The notes below the pieces were generated by a model that saw only the letters and a program-made list of their open reading frames with translations, was not told where the DNA came from and searched no databases. The position numbers were made by a program, and so were the translations under genes. From Algorimicrobium sediminis (GTDB taxonomy: Bacteria; Bacteroidota; Bacteroidia; Flavobacteriales; Flavobacteriaceae), in contig NZ_JBHULS010000002.1 in the NCBI RefSeq assembly GCF_042684585.1, forward strand, positions 682,001 to 746,000: a stretch of DNA of 64,000 bases, written 5' to 3'. Positions 44,380 to 54,500 of the stretch are shown one piece after another. Each line of letters starts with the position of its first letter. The first letter of the stretch is position 1.

Positions 44380-47300
44380 ATGAAAAAAGTTACAAAACAT
44401 CATTTTAAATGGACCCAAATTCAGCTGTTAATAGCTGTGTTTTTGTGTGGTTCGGCCCTAATGGCTCAACAAAGCTCTAGTTACTGGACACCGGCTTCCA
44501 AGAGTGCTTTTTCGAAGGTAGAGAAAGTACACCGGGCATCGCACCCGCATACTTTCGAGGTTTTTAGTCTGGATATGCAGGCTTTTAAGTCTGTTATACA
44601 ACGAGCGCCATTACGAAGTGAAACGGCCACGCGCTCCAATGTTATCGTTGAATTTCCCGTTGGAAACGGAAAATTAGAGAAATTTATGGTTTCAGAGTCT
44701 CCAATTATGGAACCAGGCCTAGCCGAAAAATACCCCATGATTAAAACGTATAAAGCTGTTGGTGTAGACGATCCCACAGCCACCATGCGTTTTAGTGTCA
44801 CGCAATTTGGGTTACATACCATGATGCTTTCTGGTATTAGAAGCGCCGTGTATATAGATCCGTACACAGCGGACAGACAAACATATATGGTGTACAGTAG
44901 AAATTCGTTAGGCGAAGATTTACAAGGTTTCGAATGCTTAACAGATGAAAACGTTAACTTAAACTCGCTTACCAACGAGCGCGCTTCTAGTACTGCCAAT
45001 ACCGACGATAGAAAATTACGAACTTACCGTTTAGCACAGTCATGTAACGGCGAGTACGGCCAAATTTTTGCGGGCACAGGTAGCATTGCGCAACAAAAAG
45101 CCAATGTACAGGCTCAAATGGTTTTAACAATAAACCGTGTAAATGAAATTTACGAGCGCGATTTGGCTATTACCCTTGTTTTTGTAGCTAATAATGATGC
45201 TGTTATTTACTTGAATCCGGCAACCGACCCTTGGACAGGCGAGTTTAATACCACAACAGCAGTGACTCTAGATAATGTTATAGGGCCAAATAACTACGAT
45301 ATTGGTCATAATTTTAATACCACGGGTGGTGGAAGTGCTGGTTGTTTAGGTTGTGTGTGCTCTACACAAAATCAATCTAGTTTTCACAAAGGTAGAGCCT
45401 ATACTGGGCGTCCTGATCCAACAGGCGATCCGTTTGATATTGATTATGTAGCTCATGAAATGGGCCATCAGTTTAACGGCTGGCACACCATGAATACCTG
45501 TAGCCGTTCCGGAAATGGTACAACCGAGGTGGAACCAGCATCAGGAAGTTCTATTATGGGTTATGCAGGAATTTGTGCAACCAATGTACAAAACAATAGC
45601 GATGCGCATTTTAATTACGTAAACGTGCGCGATATTGCATCTAACATTCAATTTGGTGTAAGCAGCTCTTGCGATGTAGAAACTAATTTAGCTAACCAAC
45701 CGCCAGTAGCCAATGCGGGGCCAAATTTTACCATTCCAAAAAGTACAGCTTATGTACTAAAAGGTACGGCAACCGATCCAGATGGGTTGGCATCTTTAAC
45801 GTATAATTGGAGTCAAAACGACCCAGAGCAAGCTCCAGGATCAGGCGCTCCACAACCAACTTGGACGCAAGGACCTTTGTATCGTTCTGTTTTACCTTCG
45901 GTATCGCCAAACAGATATATGCCAAAATTAAGCGATGTAGTAGCTGGAAATTTAACGCCAACCTGGGAGGTAACACCATCGGTGGCGCGGAATATGGAAT
46001 TTGCCTTTATGGTAAGAGACAATGGTAGTGGTTTTCCTGCTGGAATTGGCCAAACCGATGCCGATTTAATGACCGTAACCGTAAGTGGTAACGCTGGACC
46101 TTTTGCGGTAACCTCGCAAAATAGCCCGGGAATTGTTTGGGCAGAGGGCGAAACAAAAACCATAACTTGGGATGTAGCTGGAACAACTGCTAATGGCATA
46201 AATACCAGCAATGTTAACATACTATTGTCTACTAACAACGGTGTTAGTTTTGATACGGTACTGGCTTCCAATGTCCCTAATGACGGGTCGCATGATATTG
46301 TAGTTCCTAATTTTTTAACCACAACGGCACGCATTATGGTAGAGGCTGTTGGTAATATTTTCTATGCAGTATCAAGCACAAACTTTTCTATTATAAGTAA
46401 CGACCCAACGTTTATTGTAACTAATACAAACGGCGACCAAGGAACCTGCGGATCTACTTCGGTAAGTTTTGAATTTGATTACACAGCCATAAATGGTTTT
46501 AACGAAACAACCACTTTTTCTGCTACCGGAAATCCACCGGGCAGTGTGGTGGTGTTTTCTCCAGCAACCATATCAAATACAGGGACAGTAGTAATGGATA
46601 TTAGTAATTTAGGAGGCGCCGCAGAAGGCGATTATGTTATAACCGTTACCGGAGCCGCACAAACCGTTTTTAAAGATTTAGAGGTAACCTTAACGGTAAA
46701 TAATGGGGTTTGTGCCTCTGTAGGAAATACCTTGTACGGTACAGGTACACAAGGTGTTGTATTTGGTACAATTAGTAATTTGAATACAGGTAAACCTTCT
46801 GGATATAGCGATTATACAGCTATTTCTACAGATGTAAACCGCGACGAGGCCTACGACTTATCTGTGTATTACGATCCCGACGGACCGTACCAAACCATTA
46901 CCTACGTGTGGGTGGACTGGAACCAAAACTGTAGTTTTGACGACCCAGGCGAGCAGTACGATTTAGGAACCAACCCAGGCAGTGCCACCAGCAATAATTT
47001 ACTATCTGCAAATTCGCCTTTATCTATTACAGTGCCAGCTAACGCAGCATTAGGAAATACCGTAATGCGTGTTACAACAAAATATACCAATCCAGGTGAA
47101 AACGATTTTCCAACATCCTGCGAAAATGGTCATGATGGCGAAGTAGAAGATTACACCGTTAATGTGCTTGCGTCGTTGTCTACAAACGAGTTTGCAGTTT
47201 CGGAGTTTTCGGTATTCCCAAATCCAAATAATGGTAGTTTTACCATTAAAATGTCGGGTGTTACCGAAACGGTATCTGTAGCCGTTTACGATTTAAGAGG

Positions 47301-47442
47301 CAGACGCGTGTTTGCCGATACGTTTACAGAAAGTTCGGAATTTAGTCAAGTAGTAAACCTTAACAACGCTGCTGCAGGAATGTATTTGCTGCAAGTTACG
47401 GAAGGTGCTAAAACAACTACTAAAAAAATAATTGTAGAATAA
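44380..47442 (+). CDS. Reprolysin-like zinc metalloprotease, T9SS-secreted
   Basis: A 1020-residue secreted protease. Signal peptide (IQLLIAVFLCGSALMAQQ), a propeptide region (EKFMVSESPIMEPGLAEKYP), and a catalytic domain with VAHEMGHQFNGWHTMN (His359, Glu360, His363, His369) of M12-type reprolysin-like enzymes. PKD/fibronectin-like beta modules follow (PVANAGPNFTIPKSTAYVLKG), then a GEVEDYTVNV-type domain (WVDWNQNCSFDDPGEQYDLG) and a T9SS sorting domain (VFPNPNNGSFTIKM ... AAAGMYLLQVTEG). Divergent from the M43 protease gene with a 195-base shared upstream region, suggesting linked control. Confidence 0.93.
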   Translation: MKKVTKHHFKWTQIQLLIAVFLCGSALMAQQSSSYWTPASKSAFSKVEKVHRASHPHTFEVFSLDMQAFKSVIQRAPLRSETATRSNVIVEFPVGNGKLEKFMVSESPIMEPGLAEKYPMIKTYKAVGVDDPTATMRFSVTQFGLHTMMLSGIRSAVYIDPYTADRQTYMVYSRNSLGEDLQGFECLTDENVNLNSLTNERASSTANTDDRKLRTYRLAQSCNGEYGQIFAGTGSIAQQKANVQAQMVLTINRVNEIYERDLAITLVFVANNDAVIYLNPATDPWTGEFNTTTAVTLDNVIGPNNYDIGHNFNTTGGGSAGCLGCVCSTQNQSSFHKGRAYTGRPDPTGDPFDIDYVAHEMGHQFNGWHTMNTCSRSGNGTTEVEPASGSSIMGYAGICATNVQNNSDAHFNYVNVRDIASNIQFGVSSSCDVETNLANQPPVANAGPNFTIPKSTAYVLKGTATDPDGLASLTYNWSQNDPEQAPGSGAPQPTWTQGPLYRSVLPSVSPNRYMPKLSDVVAGNLTPTWEVTPSVARNMEFAFMVRDNGSGFPAGIGQTDADLMTVTVSGNAGPFAVTSQNSPGIVWAEGETKTITWDVAGTTANGINTSNVNILLSTNNGVSFDTVLASNVPNDGSHDIVVPNFLTTTARIMVEAVGNIFYAVSSTNFSIISNDPTFIVTNTNGDQGTCGSTSVSFEFDYTAINGFNETTTFSATGNPPGSVVVFSPATISNTGTVVMDISNLGGAAEGDYVITVTGAAQTVFKDLEVTLTVNNGVCASVGNTLYGTGTQGVVFGTISNLNTGKPSGYSDYTAISTDVNRDEAYDLSVYYDPDGPYQTITYVWVDWNQNCSFDDPGEQYDLGTNPGSATSNNLLSANSPLSITVPANAALGNTVMRVTTKYTNPGENDFPTSCENGHDGEVEDYTVNVLASLSTNEFAVSEFSVFPNPNNGSFTIKMSGVTETVSVAVYDLRGRRVFADTFTESSEFSQVVNLNNAAAGMYLLQVTEGAKTTTKKIIVE

Positions 47443-47463
47443 ATAGTGTATTTAGCAACACAA

Positions 47464-47497
47464 AAAAAAAGGGAAGTTACAAAACTTCCCTTTTTTT
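47464..47497 (+). terminator. Bidirectional terminator (protease gene / pth)
   Basis: GGGAAGTT (47471-47478) with AACTTCCC (47483-47490), extended by A and T runs on both sides. It lies between convergent genes. Confidence 0.85.
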
Positions 47498-48131
47498 ATT
47501 TACCATTAAAACTGTTCATAGTATTGTTAACGCCTGCTGTACCAAACGACTTAATAAGTTCTACACTTTTTTCTAAACGTTCTGGTAATAATTTATTTTC
47601 GGCATCTGTCCAGTTACCTAACACATAATCTACTTGGCGGCCTTTGCTAAAAGCGTCGCTAATACCAAATCTAAATCGGTTGTATTTGGTTGTGTTTAGT
47701 TTTTCCTGAATATCTTTTAAACCATTGTGGCCGCCATCGCTACCTTTTGTTTTAAGGCGAATACTGCCAAAAGGTAAGTTTAAGTCGTCTGTAATAACCA
47801 ACAAATTTTCCAAAGGAATTTTTTCTTTAGTAAGCCAGTACAGTACTGCTTTACCACTTAAATTCATGTAGGTACTTGGTTTTAACAAGATAAAAGTGCG
47901 GCCTTTATATCGGTAGCTAGCTAGGTCGCCTAGTTTATCGGTAGTAAAGGACAAGCTTTCTTTTTCGGCTAGAAAATCGATTATTTTAAAGCCAATATTA
48001 TGGCGTGTATTTTGGTATTTTTCGCCAATATTTCCAAGCCCCACAATTAGGAATTTTTTCATAGTATCTGTGTCGTCCGTTTTAAACGCGTTTGTTTTAG
48101 TTGCTTTTAAGAAAGAAAAAAATTTAAACAT
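47496..48131 (-). CDS. pth: Peptidyl-tRNA hydrolase
   Basis: A 211-residue enzyme that frees tRNAs from stalled peptidyl-tRNA. MKKFLIVGLGNIGEKYQNTRHNIGFKIID carries the catalytic His of the family, LKPSTYMNLSGKAV the Asn, and VITDDLNLPFGSIRLKTKGSDGGHNGLKDI the Asp and His region. The core begins at Met24; the 23-residue extension (MFKFFSFLKATKT) is kept because a perfect -7 element (TATTTTTG, 48155-48148) lies 16 bases before ATG 48131. The start at 48062 remains possible. Confidence 0.95.
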   Translation of the reverse strand: MFKFFSFLKATKTNAFKTDDTDTMKKFLIVGLGNIGEKYQNTRHNIGFKIIDFLAEKESLSFTTDKLGDLASYRYKGRTFILLKPSTYMNLSGKAVLYWLTKEKIPLENLLVITDDLNLPFGSIRLKTKGSDGGHNGLKDIQEKLNTTKYNRFRFGISDAFSKGRQVDYVLGNWTDAENKLLPERLEKSVELIKSFGTAGVNNTMNSFNGK

Positions 48132-48147
48132 GGTTTTCTAGGTGGTG

Positions 48148-48155
48148 CAAAAATA
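48148..48155 (-). promoter_or_regulatory. -7 element TATTTTTG for pth
   Basis: A perfect TAnnTTTG on the minus strand, directly after the rplY terminator and 16 bases before ATG 48131. Confidence 0.45.
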
Positions 48156-48156
48156 A

Positions 48157-48201
48157 AAAAGCATTCTGATTCCCAAAAAAATAGGGGTTCAGAATGCTTT
48201 T
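48157..48201 (-). terminator. Terminator after rplY
   Basis: AAAAGCATTCTGA (48157-48169) with TCAGAATGCTTTT (48189-48201), with an inner CCC/GGG pairing, in the gap between rplY and pth. Confidence 0.8.
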
Positions 48202-48223
48202 ATTAAAACTATTTAAAAAAGGT

Positions 48224-48847
48224 TTATTCGTCTGCTTCCGCTTCTGGAGCGTTATCTGCACCTTCTTCGTCTTCGTCTTCATCAATCGTGATAGACATAG
48301 CTGCTCTAGCACGTTTAATTTGGCAAACAACTGTATTTGGTGCGTGCATGATTTTGTAGTCGTCGTTTTCTAAAGCCGTAACGTACAATTTAGCCCCAAT
48401 TTTTAAAGGTGTAATGTCTATTTCAATAAAGTCTGGTAGTAAGTTTGGCAATGCTTTAACGCGCAATTTACGTGCGTTTTTACGTAAAACACCACCTGCT
48501 TTAACACCGCGAGAGTTACCTACAAAACGTACTGGAATTTCCATGGTTATTGGTTTGTCTTCAAATAACTGGTAGAAATCGATGTGTAGAATTCTGTCTG
48601 TTACTGGGTGAAATTGAATGTCCTGTAAAACGGCATTGTATTCGTCGCCATTATCTAAAGAAATTACAACTGTATGCGCATTAGGCGTATATACCAGTTT
48701 TGAAAATGCAAGCTCTTCAGCATTAAAATGTACTGGTTTATCACCTCCGTATAATACGCAAGGTACCTGTCCAGCATTACGTAAGGCTTTTGTTGCTTTT
48801 TTGCCCACGCTTTCTCTTTGAGATCCGTTAATTGTAATTGATTTCAT
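48224..48847 (-). CDS. rplY: 50S ribosomal protein L25 (long CTC form)
   Basis: A 207-residue L25 of the long general-stress (CTC/TL5) type, which binds 5S rRNA. The N-terminal 5S-binding domain (INGSQRESVGKKATKALRNAGQVPCVLYGG, FHPVTDRILHIDFYQL) is followed by the C-terminal domain (IEIDITPLKIGAKLYVTALE) and a strongly acidic tail (IDEDEDEEGADNAPEAEADE). The order prs then rplY on one strand is typical of Bacteroidota. Closed by a strong terminator. Confidence 0.96.
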   Translation of the reverse strand: MKSITINGSQRESVGKKATKALRNAGQVPCVLYGGDKPVHFNAEELAFSKLVYTPNAHTVVISLDNGDEYNAVLQDIQFHPVTDRILHIDFYQLFEDKPITMEIPVRFVGNSRGVKAGGVLRKNARKLRVKALPNLLPDFIEIDITPLKIGAKLYVTALENDDYKIMHAPNTVVCQIKRARAAMSITIDEDEDEEGADNAPEAEADE

Positions 48848-48915
48848 TGTTTATATATAATAATTATTAATATTCATTTATTTTCAAATTTGTAAGCGAG
48901 CCCTTTTACAAGGTG

Positions 48916-49857
48916 TTACATAACAAATTTGGAACTAATAGATTTGTTGTAATGTACATTTTGCATGACTTCAGCAAACAGTTTAGCACAACTTAACACG
49001 CGAATTTTAGAGCTTTCCTGTTTTAAAGGGATGGAATCGGTTACAATTAATTCTTGTAATTGCGAGTTTTCCAAACGCTCATAAGCTTTACCCGATAAAA
49101 TAGGATGGGTACAAATGGCGCGCACACTCAAGGCGCCCCGTTCCATCATAACATCGGCGGCTTTGGTTAAGGTGCCTGCGGTGTCCACCATATCGTCTAC
49201 AAGTACCACATTTTTTCCGGTAACGTCGCCAATTAGTTCCATGTGAGAAATAACGTTGGCCTTGGCGCGTTGCTTATAGCAAATAACCACATCGCTTTCA
49301 AGTGCTTTGGAATAGGCATAGGCACGTTTAGAACCTCCCATATCCGGCGATGCAATGGTTAAATTATCTAATTTTAAGCTTTGTAAATACGGTAGGAAAA
49401 TAGTGGATGCAAATAAATGGTCCACTGGTTTTTCAAAAAATCCTTGAATTTGGTCGGCGTGCAAATCCATGGTTATAATACGTGTGGCCCCTGCAGCCTC
49501 CAACATTTTGGCAACTAACTTTGCAGCAATAGGAACACGTGGTTTGTCTTTTCTGTCTTGTCTGGCCCAGCCAAAATACGGTATTACTGCCGTAATGTGC
49601 CTAGCAGATGCGCGTTTAGCGGCATCTATCATTAATAAAAGTTCCATTAAATTTTCTGGACCTGGGTTTGTAGACCCCACAATAAACACACGAGCCCCAC
49701 GAATAGACTCCTCGTACGATGGCTGAAATTCACCATCGCTGTACGTAGATGTTATCACATTACCCATTTTAACGCCAAAAGCATCCGCTATATTTTGGGC
49801 TAAAACGTTGCTTTGCGTACAAGTAAAAATTTTGGCTTCTGTTTGCGCGTTTAACAT
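48916..49857 (-). CDS. prs: Ribose-phosphate pyrophosphokinase
   Basis: A 313-residue enzyme making PRPP for nucleotide, His and Trp synthesis. YSDGEFQPSYEESIRGARVFIVGS, YFGWARQDRKDKPRVPIAAKLVA, the flexible loop and metal site MDLHADQIQGFFEKPVDHLFA, and the PRPP loop NVVLVDDMVDTAGTLTKAADVM are all present. Full length. Upstream of rplY (68 bases) on the same strand, so probably one operon. Confidence 0.97.
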   Translation of the reverse strand: MLNAQTEAKIFTCTQSNVLAQNIADAFGVKMGNVITSTYSDGEFQPSYEESIRGARVFIVGSTNPGPENLMELLLMIDAAKRASARHITAVIPYFGWARQDRKDKPRVPIAAKLVAKMLEAAGATRIITMDLHADQIQGFFEKPVDHLFASTIFLPYLQSLKLDNLTIASPDMGGSKRAYAYSKALESDVVICYKQRAKANVISHMELIGDVTGKNVVLVDDMVDTAGTLTKAADVMMERGALSVRAICTHPILSGKAYERLENSQLQELIVTDSIPLKQESSKIRVLSCAKLFAEVMQNVHYNKSISSKFVM

Positions 49858-49909
49858 GGTTAATTAGTTGTATGGTAGCTGTTTAAATTGTGTTTTTAAT
49901 AACAAGCTG

Positions 49910-49917
49910 CAAATTTA
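49910..49917 (-). promoter_or_regulatory. -7 element TAAATTTG for prs-rplY
   Basis: A perfect TAnnTTTG on the minus strand, 53 bases before the prs start. Confidence 0.5.
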
Positions 49918-50097
49918 TGAATTTATTTTACTCCGCAGGTATAAAATGATGTATTTTTAATTACCTGAATTATTTTGGGTTGCATAGTGGACTTTCTTGT
50001 AAAACGCTTCTGTAAAATTTAGTGGGTTTGCCGGTTTTGTATACAGGTATCAAAGCAATTTCAAAAATAAATCGGGAATTTTAATCTATTTATATAT

Positions 50098-51054
50098 ATG
50101 CTACTAGCGTTTTTATTAATTTTTTTAGGTTTTGCTAGCTTAATTTTTGGTGCTAATGGTTTGGTAACAGGTGCTTCTTGGCTAGCAAAAAAGAATAAGG
50201 TATCCGATTTGGTAATAGGACTCACCATTGTAGCCTTTGGTACTTCAGCTCCCGAGTTGGTTGTTAACTCGGTTGCCGCTTTTAATGGTTTTTCAGATAT
50301 TGTTTTTGCCAATATTATAGGCAGTAACAATTTTAATTTGTTTGTTATTCTTGGTGTTGCTGGCTTAATTTATCCTATAACGGTGCAATCCTCAACCGCT
50401 TGGAAAGAAATTCCGTTGTCCTTGCTAGTGGCCGTATTGTTGTTAGCCCTTGCCAATAATTTTTTCGTATTCCCAAATCCACAAATATCCCGATTGGATG
50501 GTTTGGCACTGGGTCTTATTTTTTTGGGTTTTATGTATTATGTGTTTAGGCAATTACAGCGTGAAACTACACCAACAACCACCATTGTGCAGCAGTCTAC
50601 ATTAAAAATTTGGATGTTTATTGTATTAGGTATGGTAGGTTTGCTTATTGGTGGCAAGCTAGTGGTTTCCAATAGTATTGCAGTAGCCACCCAGTTGGGT
50701 ATAAGTCAAAAAGTAATAGGCATTACCATTATTGCTGCTGGAACTTCATTGCCTGAATTAGTAACCTCTGTGGTGGCAGCTTTCAAAAAAAATAGCGATA
50801 TAGCTATAGGCAACGTAATAGGCTCCAATATTTTTAATATGTTATTTGTATTGGCCATAAGTGCGCTAATAAATCCGGTGGCTTACAGCGTTAATTTTAA
50901 TCTGGATTTACTTATTTTAATTGGCGGTACTTTATTTCTGCTTTTGGGAATGTTTACGGGCACGCGAAAACGTTTGGACCGCTGGGAGGCCGGCGTATTG
51001 CTTTTATGCTACGTAGTTTACACCGCATTTATCCTTATGAAAGAAGTTGCCTAA
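50098..51054 (+). CDS. Calcium/sodium antiporter (CaCA, YrbG-like)
   Basis: A 318-residue inner-membrane exchanger with about ten helices in two inverted halves. Each half holds an alpha-repeat: LVIGLTIVAFGTSAPELVVNSVAAF ... NIIGSNNFNLFVILGVAGL (about 38-97) and VIGITIIAAGTSLPELVTSVVAAFKKNSDIAIGNVIGSNIFNMLFVLAI (about 211-259), with the ion-binding Glu in SAPELV and SLPELV. It is alone on its strand and stops 217 bases before the tRNA-Leu gene. Confidence 0.93.
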   Translation: MLLAFLLIFLGFASLIFGANGLVTGASWLAKKNKVSDLVIGLTIVAFGTSAPELVVNSVAAFNGFSDIVFANIIGSNNFNLFVILGVAGLIYPITVQSSTAWKEIPLSLLVAVLLLALANNFFVFPNPQISRLDGLALGLIFLGFMYYVFRQLQRETTPTTTIVQQSTLKIWMFIVLGMVGLLIGGKLVVSNSIAVATQLGISQKVIGITIIAAGTSLPELVTSVVAAFKKNSDIAIGNVIGSNIFNMLFVLAISALINPVAYSVNFNLDLLILIGGTLFLLLGMFTGTRKRLDRWEAGVLLLCYVVYTAFILMKEVA

Positions 51055-51251
51055 CCAACAAAAGCCGGCTTTTGAAAACATTTTGTAGCTGCTTATCATT
51101 TACGGCAAATAAACCCGGTTTGTGGTAACCAACACTTAATTTTACTGTTAAAAACATAATAGGAAAACAAGGGCTGGATGGACTACATGGTGGAATTTAA
51201 TAAAAGTGAAGATTTGATAAAGAAAAACTTCTTTTTTTAGCGGATAAAGAT
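51055..51251. other. Gene-free stretch before tRNA-Leu
   Basis: Holds a perfect 14-base palindrome AAAAGCCGGCTTTT (51060-51073) just after the antiporter stop, possibly a minimal terminator, and otherwise nothing I can define. Confidence 0.4.
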
Positions 51252-51259
51252 TAAATTTG
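51252..51259 (+). promoter_or_regulatory. -7 element TAAATTTG for tRNA-Leu
   Basis: A perfect TAnnTTTG ending 11 bases before the mature tRNA 5' end, with a T-rich region about 20 bases further upstream. Confidence 0.55.
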
Positions 51260-51270
51260 CAGGCACTTTA

Positions 51271-51352
51271 GCTCAAGTGGCGGAATTGGTAGACGCGCTG
51301 GATTCAAAATCCAGTTCTTTCGGGAGTGTGGGTTCGATTCCCACCTTGAGTA
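51271..51352 (+). tRNA. tRNA-Leu (anticodon CAA)
   Basis: Acceptor GCTCAAG with CTTGAGT (one terminal G-U pair), D arm GCG/CGC with the GGTAGA loop, anticodon arm CTGGA-TTCAAAA-TCCAG giving CAA, a 12-13 base variable arm (TTCTTTCGGGAG) expected of class II tRNAs, T arm GTGGG-TTCGATT-CCCAC, and discriminator A. CCA is not encoded. The defence island begins directly downstream. Confidence 0.95.
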
Positions 51353-51360
51353 CTAGGTTA

Positions 51361-51399
51361 AACCGTAAACAATTGTATTTTAAATGTTTACGGTTTTTT
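51361..51399 (+). terminator. Terminator after tRNA-Leu
   Basis: Stem AACCGTAAAC (51361-51370) with GTTTACGGTT (51386-51395), 15-base loop, T run to 51399. Confidence 0.8.
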
Positions 51400-51408
51400 G
51401 TTTAGTGA

Positions 51409-51431
51409 TTTTCCCGAAAATTTCCCGAAAA
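51409..51431 (+). repeat. Tandem TTTCCCGAAAA repeat beside tRNA-Leu
   Basis: Two exact, abutting 11-base copies of TTTCCCGAAAA (51410-51420 and 51421-51431), each nearly palindromic. They lie just past the tRNA terminator at the edge of the accessory island, where a recombination site could be expected. No integrase or distant copy is seen. Confidence 0.5.
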
Positions 51432-51571
51432 TTTTTTAATTTTTACCTCTTTAATTCGGTTTAACGTTCATTAGTCTGTATTAATTTTTTAATGAATCTT
51501 TTCTGTCGCTTTTCTATTTACCTTTCTGCTATTATTACTATTTTAGTCTTTAAATAAAATTTAAGCTATTA

Positions 51572-54500
51572 ATGTCATTATATCAAGTTTCCGTATTAAA
51601 GCAACATTTAAATCTACAAAATCAAGATGTTGTTCTTAAGGCCTACAAAAACTATAGTAAATATTTTTTAAATTCAACCATTCAAGAAAACATACGTAAT
51701 TCTAAAGAAGAGGAGTATCAAGGTATATTTTTAACTGAATTATTTGGAAATATTTTAGGTTATACCTTAAAACCAAATGCCGATTTTAACCTAGTTGCCG
51801 AATATAAGAATGAAACGAATGCACGGAAAGCGGATGGCGCTATACTGCATAATGATGTTGCTATTGGTGTTATTGAATTAAAAGGAACTAACACAAAAGA
51901 TTTAGAAAGTATCCGGAAACAAGCTTTCGATTATAAAGTCAATCAAAAAGGTTGCGTGTATGTCATAACCTCAAACTTCGAAAAACTGCGGTTTTATATT
52001 AATGATGCGACCGAGTTTGAAGAATTTAATTTGTTCGAGTTATCGCAAGAGCGTTTCGCTTTAATGTATTTATGCCTGCAAAAAGACAACGTAATAAATA
52101 ATTTGCCTTTAAATATAAAGGAAGCTTCCATTGTGAAGGAGGAGCAAATAACCAAACAGTTTTATAAAGATTATTCATTATTTAAACGGGAACTGTATCG
52201 CGATTTGGTAAAACGTAATACCAAAACTATTAAGGCTAACGCCAAATTACGAACTAGTAGTAGTCAACATGAAGACACTCATTCTGAATCATATAAAGCG
52301 GAATTAGTCAAGTTAGAGAAAAACATTAAACTAACGCTCTTCAAAAAGTCGCAGAAACTTATAGATCGTTATTTATTTATATTTTTTGCCGAAGATAGAG
52401 GCCTATTGCCGGCCAATAGCACCCAACAGATTTTAGATAAGTGGAAAGCTGATATAGATTTCGGTGATGAGCGTCCACTTTACGACCTATTTAAACAGTA
52501 TTTTAATTTTCTAGATCAAGGACGTAAAGGAACCGCAAGCAGAGCAGAGATATACGCCTATAATGGAGGCTTATTTAAAGAGGATAAACTGTTAGATGGT
52601 TTAGAAATAGATAACCAATTACTTTATAAATACACCAAACAGTTAGCAGCTTATGATTTTGAAAGCCAAGTTGATGTCAACATTTTAGGCCATATTTTCG
52701 AAAACTCACTAAATGAAATAGAAAGTGTTAATGCCGAAATTGAAGGAGGCGACTTTGATAAACAAACATCCAAGCGTAAAAAAGATGGCGTTTTCTACAC
52801 ACCTAAATACATTACCAAATACATTGTAGAAAACACCATTGGTAAATTATGCGAAGAAAAGAAAACCGAATTAGGTTTTAAAGAAGAAGAATATTTTAAA
52901 GGCAGAAAAAACAGAAACAAAGCTACCATTGAAAAGTTGGTATTAATACTAGAAACGTATCGTGACTGGCTTTTACAACTTACCATTTGTGATCCTGCCT
53001 GTGGCTCTGGAGCATTTTTAAACCAAGCGTTAGACTTTTTAATTAAAGAACATGCTTATATAGATGAGTTGAAGACCAAAGTACTAGGTGGTGGTTTACA
53101 ATTTCCCGATATAGAAAATACCATATTAGAAAACAATATTTATGGGGTTGATTTAAACGAAGAATCTGTAGAAATAGCCAAGCTATCCTTGTGGTTACGT
53201 ACCGCACAGCCAAGGCGTAAATTAAACGATTTAAGTAGCAATATTAAATGCGGAAACTCTTTAATAGATAGCAAAGCAGTAGCAGGCAATAAAGCCTTTA
53301 ATTGGCAAGAGCAGTTCCCTAAAGTGTTTGAAAAAGGTGGTTTTGATGTGATTATTGGGAATCCGCCTTATGTATTATGCCAGCCATCAAATACAACTGA
53401 ACCTGTTTTAGATTTTTTTAAAACATTTGAAGTTGCCAGTTATAAAATAGATTTATTTCACTTGTTTTTTGAAAAATCAATCCAAATATTAAATTTTAAA
53501 GGTGTTTTAGGCTTTATTACTCCAAATACTTATTTAAATAATAAATATATAAAACCGTTAAGAAATTATATTCTTAAAAAGACTAATATAAAACAAGTTA
53601 TTAATCACGAAGAAGCTGTTTTTTCTGAAGCAAGCGTTGATGTTTCTACAATAATTTTAGAAAAAAATAAATCTAAAACTAATATTATTGAAGCTTTATA
53701 TTCTGATAAAAATGGAGTGTTCAATAAAATTACAGAAAAGTTTCAATCTGAATGGGAGAACGATGATGAAAATTTATTTAATCTTAAAGAAAAGTTTACA
53801 ATAGAATTTAATGACTGTGTTAAGTTAGAAGAAATTTGTAATTCCTATTTTGGTATTCAAGCATACGACAGAAAATCTTCAATTTCAGACATTAAAATTA
53901 ATGATAATTATTTAGGGGTAATTGATGGGGGAGATATTTTTCGTTATAAATATTCAATCCCTGTTAAATATTTTAATTTTCTACCGGAAAATATTAAAAG
54001 TGGAGGAGATTTTGATGTGTACAAAAAAAAACGAATTGTAATTAGGCAGATTGGGAAAACTCCTATCGTTGGGTTATGTAAACCAAATATAGTAACTTCA
54101 AATACCTTGTATAATATTTATTTGAAAGATCAATATTACGATTTAGACTATATTTTCGGGATATTAAACTCGAAACTTTTAGAGTATTATTGGTTGTTTA
54201 AATACTCGGATGGTAAACAGCTTTTTCCAAAAATTAAAGGTTATCAGTTAAAATCTTTGCCTATTAAAAAAGTTAGTAGTGAGGAGCAACAAATGGTGAT
54301 TGATAAAGTTCGTATTATGATTGTTTTAAATACAGAGCAACAAAAAAGCGATAATAAATTCCAAAATTATTTAAAACATAAATTTCAATTAACAAAACTA
54401 TCCAAAAAACTACAAAACTGGCACGAGTTAGAGTTTGGCGAGTTTATAAAAGAATTAAACAAAGCCATAAAAGCAAATAACAAACTAAAAGCTAAACAAG

